Source: Locusta migratoria (Eukaryota; Arthropoda; Insecta; Orthoptera; Acrididae). From it: a DNA stretch of 64,000 nucleotides. Each line of letters starts with the position of its first letter. Position 1 is the stretch's first letter. The translations under genes and the position numbers were made by a program. Positions 24,701-37,200 of this stretch are shown here, piece after piece. The DNA lies in the NCBI GenBank assembly GCA_026315105.1, contig CM048748.1:26384078-26448077 (forward strand), read 5' to 3'. Under the pieces are notes generated by a model. The model was not told the origin of the DNA. It ran no database searches and worked only from the letters and a program-made list of their open reading frames with translations.

Positions 24701-27700
24701 CTAATACGATATCATTAGCAAATCCCATGCTACCTTCTCCTTTCCATCAAAACGTAGGGGAGAGGAGTACACAGTGAAACAAAACTGTTTCACTGTTCAT
24801 AGGTGTTTTCCACAAATCAGAAGTGTTTGTTTTTGTTTTTACTGATTCTGCTCACTGCTCACTGCTCACTGAGCAGAATCAGTAAAAACAAAAACAAACA
24901 CTTATGGTCTGTGGAAAACAACTATGAACAGTGAAACAGTGACAGTGAACGTAGTGAGAAAACGACACAGCATGAAGAACCGGCGGTATTGCATTAAACA
25001 GACCGGCATTCCATGATGTGAAGCGAAAAGAAGACAAAATTTCCGTAAGTACCAAACATTAGGCCTACTTTTCAGGGTCCATTTAAGAACTGTTTTCGAT
25101 CTAAACACAAAACGAACTGTAAATTTGCATTATTACAGACCACTGAAGATGTTTTACATTCAATAAAACGAAACGCGTCTGGTGTGAAAAAATCTCATTT
25201 TTATTGTAGTTGCAAAGACGGAAAATCACTGCTATTCATAATTATGAAAGCAACTACGGACATTATGGCCACACAAAGGAAGAACTTTTCTTCAATAGCT
25301 GCTCGCTCTGGTGTTAGGAGGAGTCATACATCCATCTGAGGCCAATGGTCCTGTTTCACTGTGTACCACATACAAGTGTTTCACTGTGTACCCGAGTCAC
25401 CATAAACTAAAAAGTTAGTCACAACTCTTAACCTACGTATCTACCAAATGTAGGACTGGTCAGCATATAGCTGAAGATATGTATCTTATCACAAAACATA
25501 ATATTTCTTTCAGCTGTAAGTTATATCGAAAATATTAAACTTACAAAGAGACGTTAGCTATAACTTCTGACCACCGAAAACCAATAATAACGTATAGAAA
25601 CAACAATAATCACCCAAACTGACCACCATTACAGTCAAAGATGTGTTTTATCATAATAAACATACAGGGATACCAACAAGTAGAAAAAAAATTACTGAAA
25701 ACAATTGATATGGAATGTTTTACTGTATACTGTTGTGCTGTTACCAGGATTAGAGTGTTGGGGTATCAGAACAGTAAGAAGCGAATTTCTATTTTAATTT
25801 CATTTTCTATTATTTAAAAAAGAGAAAAAATTAATAATAATAATAATAGACAATTATTAATTAATGTTGTGAAGAAAAAAAATTCATCTGTGGAACTAAA
25901 GGAAAAAAGTGGAAGAGCAGTATCTTTGCTTGTTAATTAGTAGTCAGTCTAGTCTTGTCTTGTCTTCTCGAGCAGTTAGAAGTGATGAACTGTCTCGTTA
26001 ACTTTCGGTTGTGATGTAAATGTTTTTAGAAAAATACAACTCTTTCTCAAGAGTGAAAAGTTCGTCTTAGTTCATTACTTAGGCCTTAAAGTGAACCACA
26101 TAATGACCCTGAGATGTGATGAAGCAATCAACAATGAGAAGACATTCAGAAAACTATCGGTATTTTATTTTATTTATTTACTTATTATTATTATTATTAT
26201 TATTATTATTTTATTTATTTATTTATTTATTTACATGAGTTTATTCTAAAATGAAGTTTATTAATATTGACTGCAGTTCTTCTTTGCTAATTTTCATTAC
26301 CAATTTTATATATATATATAAAGATGTTTCACTGTGTACTACTCTCCCCTACTACTCTTTTTCTATCTAATCATTTTGCAGTAGTTCCTTCCAGGTCTAA
26401 CTCCCCTTCCAATGCGACTTCCTTCCGAAGTTTCATTTACAATTTTCATGCCCACTCGGCTGTCCTACGACGTGCTGTTGAGAGTCCCGTTAATCCGTGT
26501 TCCCGGCAGACTCTTTCGGACTGCGGCCGCGAGATGGCAGACGTGCTGCAGGCGGTGGCGGCGCGCGGCGAGACGGTGGAGGTTCGCGAGCTGGCGGCCC
26601 GCTACTCCACTGACGTCATCGCGTCCGTCGCCTTCGGCATCGACTGCAACTGCCAGCGCAACCCCGACAACGAGTTCCGCCAGTGGGGGCGCCGGATCTT
26701 CGAGCCCACCGTCCGCGCGGGCATCAGCTCCCTCTTCACCTTCATCAGCCCCACGCTCACCAAACTCTTACGGTAACGGAGGTCACTCCTTACGGCTACT
26801 GTGGAATGTAAATGATAGATGCGCAGGTACTGATCGCGGTAGAATCGCATACATAAGGTACAAAAGGGTGTTGCATTTGCAGAGCTTCTCTCTCACGCCG
26901 GTCGCTCACAGCTTCCAGTATTTGGACTACATTTCACCACTACAGCACAAGATATACAAGTCACACTCCGCATGGAACGCAACGCCGCTCTCGGCCACGA
27001 CCATATCACTTACCGCCATCTCAAGGCCTGCTCCCTCTCCTTCCTCACTGTCCCTGACACACTGTATAATACCATCCTATCCACTAGACACTACACCGAT
27101 CTTCGGAAGACCAATATCCTAATGTTGTCGAAACCAGAAACGCGCTCCTCTGTTAGCTCTTCCTAGCATCCAATTTGCCTCACCTCGGTATTCAGCAAGG
27201 TCTTCCAATCCATCCTCTCCCGCCATACCCGTCACCACTTTCGACGACACTGCCTCCTGCACACCACACAATGTGGTTTTCGACTGTCCTTCGCTCTAAC
27301 GACCAACTCCTGCTGCTCACCCACCTCCTCTCCCTCCAGCTAAACTCCTGTCTCTCCGCCATATTTATGTCCCTTCAGAAGGAATATGACAATGTGTGGC
27401 ACTCCGGTCTCCTCTTCAAACTACAAACCTAGGTCCTTACCATAAATTACGTCCTTCTTAACACATCCCTTCTCTCCCGCCGAGCTTCATATGACACAGT
27501 CCACAATTGCGATTCCTACACGTAATATCCCTCTTCCAGAATACACCAGAGCTCCGTGCTTTCCCTTGTATCTCCTCTACACTGCCGATATGACCCAACC
27601 AGCCTCACCAGTCCAACTCTTCCAATACGATGTCGACACCGCCTTCCTTGTACTCGCCCCCCCCCTCACCCCTTCAACGGTCCCATCGCCTTCTCCAGAC

Positions 27701-28165
27701 CCACAACCTACCTAACCCAATTTTCCTCCTGGTGAAACTAGTGTCTCCTCACAGTAAACCTCGCAAAAACCAGGCAATCATCACAAGCCGCACCCTTTAT
27801 AACAGTCCCATCTGCCTCAGCCCCACACTGAAAATCTTGATCTTATCCTGGATCGCTTTCTCACCTGGACTCCCCACCTCAGAACCATACAACAGAAAGC
27901 ACATAACCCCCTCAGCCTCCTGAACATCTCGTCTGGCCGGACTTGGAATCTCCATCCATCCACCACCATTCATACCTATGAATCCTTGATCCGCCCCCAC
28001 CCCATGCTTCTGTACTTTATCCTGGATCTCTGTCCCACAAAAATTCTACGAAGCTATCTAAATCCTAGAAAGCCACGGGCTTTTCCTCGCATACCGCTTC
28101 TGCCTCTCCTCCCCCTTGAGGATCTTCTTCATCTTTCCGCTCCTCCTCCTTTTCCTCGAACTCGT

Positions 28166-28235
<70 letters not shown>

Positions 28236-31200
28236 ACAAGCTAGACTGAATCCTTTAGTCACCCTCTTTTCACCGGCCGCGGTGTATCCCACTTGCCTTA
28301 CACCACACACATTCTACATCCCCCAGAGCTACTTCAGCCACCTCCCACTCCCATAGAGTAAACTCCGTCCTGATATCTATCCCTCCTACCGAGTTTATGG
28401 CGCCCTCTCCTCCCCCTTCCTCTCGAACCCCTTTCAGTCCCGCCGCCTCCCCCCACCGGCCTCCCAATCCACCGAGTTCTTGCACTTCCTGACACTCCCC
28501 TTGTCTTTTCCATGACAGCCAGAGAGCACCCTCGCCCTAGTTTCCCGGCAGACCCCCTCATCCATTCTCCCCATAGCTGCAGTGCATCATGGGCAGTGTA
28601 TGTGTTGTGACACTACAGATACAGGGGGAAGCTGATTGTTTACATGTTAAAGGCGGGTTTTGTCAGGCTGTTGAGTTCTCCAGCCGGCCGGCTGACAGTT
28701 TGGACCTAGTGAATGAAATACAGGTAGCTAGGATTTTCCTAATCTGCTCGGCAACTGGAAACGACGCTCTTGGCTGAGCGAGGGAGGCTCTCCCAAATTG
28801 CAACTGAAATATAATGTAGCCACACACATTATTCTAAAACTCCATATAACATCAGGGAATGATAATATGGCAAATATAATTATATGAATGGATCAGCAGA
28901 CTTGTGAGAATCAAACGCTTTAATTACAGTTTTAATATTCCTTACAGATAAAAAGCCGACAAATTTCAGTAGTATAACAATAATATTATAAGACTTATCT
29001 TTACCATTATTGATAACGTAGTGTTTATAAGTAACACTATTTATCAGTAACATTATTTATGAAGCAAATGAGCACCATTGCATCACACTACCTATCTTAA
29101 AAGACGTACCACGTTATTTCCGTATCCTTTCTATAAACTTGATTTTACTCTCTTGTTCTGCTTTTCGTTGAGATAGTAATATTCTTATGTCAGAACATGA
29201 TTCCACCACAGAAACAGAAAACATGAATCCAGCAAAGCGCATTACATTTATATATGTCTTTTTTATATTTAATATTATTCTTAGTAACGTTTGTTTTATG
29301 TTGTAGACTGCCACTTAAATATTTCATGGCCGACTAAAAATAGTAGTTATGCAGCATATTATTTATATACAAACAATTATATGTATTTCTGGACAAGAAC
29401 TGAATATATTTGCATAAAAAGCCATGATAAATTAAATATTAATTGTGTAACTATATTTTGACGGCGGCAGTACATTTGAACAGTGAGACGCCACGCTTAA
29501 TAGCAAAGAGTTTCAGTCTCAACCGATTTTAGTATTGTTACATATGTATTTGTTTGTTAAATGTAAACAACATTTGTAGAGAGGTGGTCAAAGTATTTAA
29601 TTCTGTGATATTCAAATCTATAATATTTTGGAAGGAAAATTAATTATTTTAAAGATGAGGCGTTAGGATGCGCGGAAGGACACAATTTTGGGAGCAGAGA
29701 GAGCACGCTTTCGAACGCTTGGGGAGAGACTCGTAACTTGGACGCGGTGGTGATAGGTTGTGACGCTGGGCGGTCTGAAGCCACATTACGAACTTGTGAT
29801 TTGAAGAGTTAGGCATTTGTGGACTTAGAAAATTTTCGGGACTATGACTGCAGAACTTAGTCTCTGCTTGAAAAGTGATAAACTATGCCCGGTAGCAGGG
29901 CTGTGGAATTGTGATAATTCAGAAATCGTGTACTTGTGTGATGACAAACTGTGTTTTATAAAAAATACTGTAAATAATTGCGGATTAATATGGAACTGCA
30001 ATGTTCGATGGACTTCATTAATTTACGAGTGATAATTTGGAACTTTCATTCTCGAGTGTGTGTGATACTTATTGTGGCTCTCATAAACAATAGTTAGAGA
30101 AATATTCGGTTATTTACCGATGTATACAGTAAGACCACCTCCGCATTTTCATGTCCAAAATGAGTAATAAACTTCATTTATAAAGAATTGCTTCGTGAGT
30201 GAATCACTTCTTTATCTTATAATCCACTTTGTTGGTTTTTCAGAGGTTTAATTTATGTTTGTTAAATATATTTTCACGTCATCATATGCAGATTGATAGA
30301 TTGGCTAAACTACAGATTAATTATTGATCTTGTCTAAACAGATTGGGTAGCTGTTTAGGGCATAGAAGCTGACACACATAACTCACCCCTATGAACAGAG
30401 ACAAGGAGCCATAAACCTTTTACTACCCTGAGTTATGTATTGCCCACTTCTTATTTATGAGTAGCGATAGGAACGTCGCAGTGTCAACATTGTTGTGTGC
30501 TCTTTAACATCAGAGTCCACTGCATTGTGGGAAAACATGAGTCGCACGTGTCTTTTTAAATGTTTGTGACTGCTGTGTGCTTTTTAAATCTTCAATTTTT
30601 GGCGCGATGGAGTGGCCCGCAATGTCGTTTCCCGTCGGGGGTTCGAATCCCCCCTCGGACATGAGTGTTTGTGCTGTCTTTAGTATCAGTTAGTTCATAA
30701 GTAGTTTGTAAGCTTAGGGACTCATGACCCCGCAGTTAAGTCCCATAAGCTTAACAACCATTTGAACATTTTTTTTCTTTTTTCAATTTGTGTGTTTTAA
30801 ACCTTCATTTACAGTATCTGTTGGTGGAATGCTGAATGATTGCAAGAATGTGAACAGAAAGGTAAACCCTGTTGTCATACCAAACTGCAAATTCAAGGAG
30901 GACAATGAAAGATCCCACACTGCAGTTCACGGTACAGATTTCCAGAGGAATGTACAAATGCATGACCTGCCTTCACAAACTCCTGAATTTTCACCGACAG
31001 TGTACGTCTACGATAAGATGGAAAGAGATAAACCTTCACACTAGACTCTCTACAACAAATGCTTAGGCACCTACCGACGTGAAATCTTCCGATACTTTAA
31101 GAACGCCGTGAACTACTTAAACCTTATAGGTTACGAATTACTGCCAATCGCTGTTCTTTAATTTTACACTGACACTGGATTAGTCAATGGTTCGATCAAC

Positions 31201-34200
31201 ATGGTGCAACGTGGTATGAGGCCATATAAGAAAGGTTTTGCCCCTATTTTTATTAACCAAAACAAGATAAATACAGCCTGTTCTTTGGACCTGACACGAT
31301 TTTTCTACATAGTCGCCCATCGGTCTACACATTTGTCCCATTGCAGTATTAAATTTGAGATGCCCGCCATGCCCTGCGGTAGAATTTTTTGTCACGGACA
31401 AACCCAGATGTTTCCAAACGATGCTCTGCTGCGTGTATTACATCGTGAATTCAGTTCCCTTGTTCTATAGCCAGTAAAAATGCATTCTAGACAACCCCTT
31501 ACGCTTCTTGGAGTACCGTTCCAAATGATTCAGTGAAGACATCATTCGCCTGCCTTTCATCGTGTCATCCAACTGCTTAGGCAGTCACTAGACTTGCACA
31601 TAATAGTTCGCGGTCGGGAGCGCTTACTTTAGTTCACTATTTTAGTTCGTCCGCTCCCAGTGACGGCTGAGCGGCGTGATCTGTGCTTGCAGGTGGAGAG
31701 GGAAGTTCCCCCACCTAGCTGCTTCATGCGCTTGCTGCTTGAGCCGATATCATGCAAACCAAAAGAAACAGTTTGTGGATAATTTCACGCGTTTAAGTTT
31801 AGAGTTACCTCTGTATCTTGGCATTATGGAATTTATTAGTCAGATATTGCAGAGTGCAGAACACATCAAAACAGATATTTTGTAGCACTGAACTGTGTAT
31901 GGCAGACGCTCACCTCGAAATGACTCATCAGCAGAAGGAAAACACGTGATTTCTAATTCTGCTACGCGCCCAATCGCTAAAGCTCGTTGGTCTTCGGAAA
32001 ACAATCCAACGAACTATGAAGCGAGATACGTTTGGCATAAGCGTCCGCTGCTTCTAGTTCGTCTGCTGCTCCCAGTTCGTCCGCACCTTCTAGCTCGTCC
32101 GCTCTTTTTGGCTTTTGCTACCGCTACTAAAAGATCTTTTTTATGACAGCTTTTTTATATAATGATTCCGTGTTGTCAAAGCGTGTGCTAATACCCGTAT
32201 TTTTGGGCAATTTGACATCAAATACTTAGGCAAATAAACCAGTTATTTACACGAATGGGTGATACAATGGTATTCAACTACTTTGCATACAGAGTACTCG
32301 TAGTACTTTATTTTTAAAATAGATTTCTTGTGGCAGTGAACTATAAAACTACAGCTGAGCTGCATCTCTGCTCGAAATGAAGGTAACTGGCAGAAGGTAA
32401 TCACGCGATTCTGCGCGCTCTCGCGTCCTCTGGCTGTTCCCCGTCAGTCTTCGGAAAAGGAGCGGACGAACTAAGAGGCGAGGGATCTGCGAACTAGTTC
32501 GCCTGTGGGAGAGCTCTTCCGAACACGATACTTTTAGGCACCTACCGACATGAAATCTTCCAGTACCCTAAGGACCTGTGAACGATGTCATTAGAAATCC
32601 CATACGATATGTAAAGCTCTCGGGAAATGGCCATGGACTGCACACGCCTATCTGCTTTCATCACTGTATCCACACGAAATGTCAGCAACAAACGTGACCA
32701 CCCCGACCGTTCATTGTCATGCAAGACTTCACAGCCATCAATCGAATTCACAACACCACCAACTCACACTTCTCGAAGTCAGACAGTTCTTCTCATATGC
32801 CGATGGCACTTCCTCGCAGATTTCATTGGGCGTTAGTCCCTGGTTCCACGGAAAACGAATAACATTTCGTTGCTGTAACACCATGGACATGTTGAAACAC
32901 AAGCACCATCTTCACCAACTGACTGCAGCGCCGTGCGGCAGAGTTACCGACAGATACGGCCAGTCCGAACCGAGGAGGCTGGGAATGTATATGTTAACTT
33001 CGCATTTACAGTCGTAATTTGGCTAAAATTTAGGGTTAGACTTTCTGGTTTGACGTCATAGTTACTTCTCAAACTGCCTGTCAAATATTTTTAATGAATT
33101 TTAATACAGTTTTACAATGTTTTCATCGTAATAAATCTACTTTATTTAAAATTTCCATTGCAGAGAGCATGTAACTGTGGCATATGACAGATTTCCAGCA
33201 TTAATTTAATTTTTCCATATCGTCCATGCTTACTAGATATGAAGTTTCCTAAATGATATTTACCTCTGTAGTGGAATGTGCGTTAATATGAACCTCCCTG
33301 GAAGATTAAAACTATGTGCCAGAACCGGAATTCGAACCTAGGTCCTTTGCAACTTTCGCAGGAGAACATCTGTGAAGTTTGGAACGCAGAAGTTGAGGTA
33401 TGGCGGAAGGAAAGCTGTGAGGACGGGCCGTCAGGAGTGCCGGGATAGCTCACTTGCTAGAGCGCTTGCCCGTGAAAGGGAAAGGTCCCGGTTCGAATAC
33501 CGGTTCCAGCCACAGTTTTAATCTGCCAGGGAGTTTTAGAAGATACCTGTAGGATTTCGCTACGAAAGGGCTGTGTGAAACATACATAGCAGAGGGAACA
33601 GACCTTAGCACTGGACTTGGACAAGTTACACAGGTGGACAGAAACCTAGTGCCACCCCAACCCTTTTGATTCTGCGGCTAGCAATGGCGGAACTTGCACG
33701 CCACCGACTAACACCGCGAATGAGGTGGAGGTAAAGACTGCTGAAAATACACTACTGGCCATTAAAATTGCTCCACCAAGAAGAAACGCAGAAATGATAA
33801 ACGGGTATTCATTGGACAAGTATATTATACTAGAACTGACACGTGATTACATTATCACGCAAATTTGGGTGCATAGATCCTGAGAAATCTGTACCCAGAA
33901 CAACCACCTCTGGCCATAATAACGGCCTTGATACGCCTGGGCACTGAGTTAAACAGAGCTTGGATGGCGTGTACAGGTACAGATGCCCATGCAGCTTCAA
34001 CACGATACCACGGTTCATCAGGAGTAGTGACTGGCATATTGTGACGAGCCAGTTGCTCGGCTACCATTGACCAGACGTTTTCAATTGGTGAGATATCTGG
34101 AGAAATGGTGGCCAGGGCAGCAGTCGAACATTTTCCGTATTCAGAAAGGCCCGCACAGGACCTGTAACATTCAGTCGTGCATTATGCTGTTGAAATGTAG

Positions 34201-37200
34201 GGTTTCGCAGGGATCGAATTAAGGATAGAGCCACGGGTCGTAACACATCTGAAATGTAACGGCCACTGTTCAAAGTGCCGTCGATGCGAACAAGAGGTGA
34301 CCGAGACGTGTAACTAGTAGCATACCATACCATTACAACGGGTGATACGCCAGTTTGGCGATGATGAATACACGCTTCCAATGTGCTTTTCTCCGCGATG
34401 TCGCCAAACACGGATGCGACCGTCATGATGCTGTAAACAGAACCTGGATTCATCCGAAAAAATGACGTTTTGCCATTCGTGCACCCATTTTCGTCGTTGC
34501 GTACACCATCGTTGGAGCTCCTGTCTGCGATGCAGCGTCAAGGGTAAACGCAGCTATGGTGTCCGACCTGATAATCCATGCTGCTGCAAACGTCGTCGAA
34601 CGGTTCGTGCAGATGGTTCTTGTCTTGCAAACGTCCCCATATGTTGACTCAGGGATCGAGACGTGGCTGCACGATCCGTTACAGTCATGCAGATAAGATG
34701 CCTATGATACGAGGCCGTTGGGATCCAGCACGGCGTTCTGTATTGCCCTCCTGAATTCACCGATATCACATCCTGCTAACAGTCATTGGATTGCGATCAA
34801 CGCGAGCAGCAATGTCGCGATACGATAAACCGAAATCGCGATAGGCTACAATCCAACCATCATCAAAGTCGGAAACCTGATGGTACGCATTTATCCTCCT
34901 TGCATGAGGCATCACAACAACGTTTCACCAGGCAACGCCGGTCAACTGCTGTTTGTGTATGAGAAATCGGTTGGAAACTTTCCTCGTGTCAGTTCGTTGT
35001 AGGTGTCGCCACCGGCGCCAAGCTTGTGTGAATGCTCTGGAAAGCTAATCATTTGCATATCACAGCATCTTCTTCCTGTCGGTTAAATTTCGCGTCTGTA
35101 GCACGTCATCTTTGTGGTGTAGCAATTTTAATGGCCAGGAGTGTATGTTAGCGCCTCTGCGATAGGATCACTAGCAACAGTCTAAAAATCGCGCACTATT
35201 TCACCTGTGGCGAACATGCAGAGTTTGTTCAGCAATGGATGGGAGACTTATCATTGCAGAATACTAAGAAATTTTCACCGTGAGCTACCATAATGCAGAC
35301 ATTTTATGTAAGGGATTGCAAAACCTGTTACAAAATTTTTGATTGCTTAGAGAAGAAATTAGTTTTTGACTCGAGGAGAAACGAGGCTGTCTTCAAATTT
35401 TGGTAAATGTTGACAGGCGTACTGAGTTGGCTTGGCTTTCGATGGAAGCAGGAGGCCATGTGTCGATAACTGAGTACCTTCAACACTCGGTATACGCTAC
35501 ACTGCATCTCCAGCAATTAGCAGCATTTGCTAAGACAGCGTGCATAATTCGATGGGCAGAATAGGACGCTTTTTTTATTTAAATTAGAGCAGTTTCTTTA
35601 AGTATACACACAGCGTTTACGCAGTTTCGGGTGCCTTGTTTTCTGTAACATATCTTTCATTATTGTAACCATCCGATCTTGTAATCAGAGATATTTCGCG
35701 TGTTCTCATTTCATTATTCTTTTGATATTTCGCTTGTATGCATTTCGTGATCCTGTTTAATATGATCGCATCCCTCAGTTGAGTCCGAACTAAACGTAGA
35801 CAGTTCAGTATGTTCATTTCAGGGCCAGACGTTTATATGTAATGGACTTATCAAGTTTAGTTTCATCTGTTGCTGGTTTCCTTTAATACGCAAGTGAACC
35901 CATTATAAATAACTGGCGTCTGGATAAGTGGTTTGTGTCATATTTTCATGCTTGAAAAGGGTCAATTCTATTCAAAAATAGCAATCAGTAAAGTCACATT
36001 CCGCTGATGCAATTAAAACATTAATTTGAATTCAATGCGTTATTATTGTGCAGAGATCTCTGTTTTTACAAACTGATAAATTCACTTGTTGTGTGACGAT
36101 CTGCAGGATCCCCTCGGTACATGTCTCAAATCACGGAAACCTAAAATGTTCAAATGTTTGTGAAGCTTATGGGACTTAACTCCGTGGTCATCAGTCCATA
36201 AACTTACAAACTACTTATGAATTAACTTATACTAAAGACGACACAAACATCCATGCCCGAGGGGGGATTCGAACCCCCGACGGGGAATGCCTTCGCGCAT
36301 TGGAGCATAGCGCCTCAATACGCTTGGCCACTCCGCCGCGGCTCACGAATACATCCGGAATAAAAAGCTGAGGCACTGCGAGCAGGTACTGACGAGTGAC
36401 TTGATAAATTCAGTGATAAAAGACGTAAAAGAAGAAACATAGCTCAAGAGTGGACTTACTTCCCAAGATTGCTACTCTCGCTCTTGCTTATTCCGCTTGG
36501 GAATACTTCGCGAAGGCGTGGGAAACAGCACCCACACAACAAATATTGATGTCCAGCTTAACGAATCCATGAGAAATATCATCGAATCTGCAGTTTAATA
36601 AGTCTTCGTTCAAAACTACTAAGACGAATTAGTTACAAACAAAAGTAAAAAATTGGTAAAATCTGGCTTTGGGGAAATCAGTTTGAATTTAGGAGTAATG
36701 GTGGAACACGTGACACAATATTCATATTATGACTTATCTCAGAAGATATGTTAAGGAAAGGCAAACCTACGTTTTCAGCATTTGTAGTTTTGGAGAAAGC
36801 TTTTGACAATGTTGACTGGAATACACTCTTTAAAATTCTGAAGGTTGCAAGGGTAAAATATAGGGAACGAAAAGTTAAATAAACGTGTATAAATATCAGA
36901 CATTATTATAACAGTGGAAGGTCATGAAAGGGGCACATGGTTGAGAAGGCATTAAGAAAGAGTTGTAGCCTTCCTCCAACATTATTCATTCTGTATACTG
37001 TACTGAACAAGCTGTGACAGAATGTACGGAGAAGTTTTGGAGAAGGAATAAAAGGTGAGACAGAGGAAATAAAAACTTTGCGGTTTGCCGATGACACTGT
37101 AATTCTGTCAGAGACAGCAAAGGACCTGGAAGTGCAGTTGAAGGGAATGGGCAGTGTCTTGAAATCGGGTTATAAGATGAATATTAACAAGAGCAAAACA

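Larger units (their letters stand above)
24757..26349. mobile_element. Non-autonomous TIR element with TA duplication, 1.6 kb
   Basis: The left end GGGGAGAGGAGTACACAGTG and right end (inverted) GGGGAGAGTAGTACACAGTG agree over about 25 bp with one mismatch and are flanked by TA (24755-24756 and 26350-26351). The subterminal word TTTCACTGTGTAC recurs at about 25353 and 25381. Inside are a 71-bp-arm hairpin, a hammerhead-like motif at 25139 and simple repeats (TTA/TTTA at about 26175-26235). No transposase frame was found. The right end is about 160 bp before P450 exon 3. Confidence 0.75.

Noticed and set aside
26412..27122. 236-codon plus-strand open frame overlapping P450 exon 3
   Set aside because: It is a shadow in another frame of GC-rich exon 3 continuing into an RT remnant; composition is Ser/Pro/Arg-rich and no motif fits. 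The P450 frame explains the DNA.
28270..28290. CGGCCGCGGTG resembling a SINE head
   Set aside because: Only about 12 bases match and no B-box or body follows.
29460..30350. Solo LTR
   Set aside because: A polyadenylation-like signal and GC shift are present, but no TG/CA ends, matching partner or target duplication could be found, so it is not called as an element.
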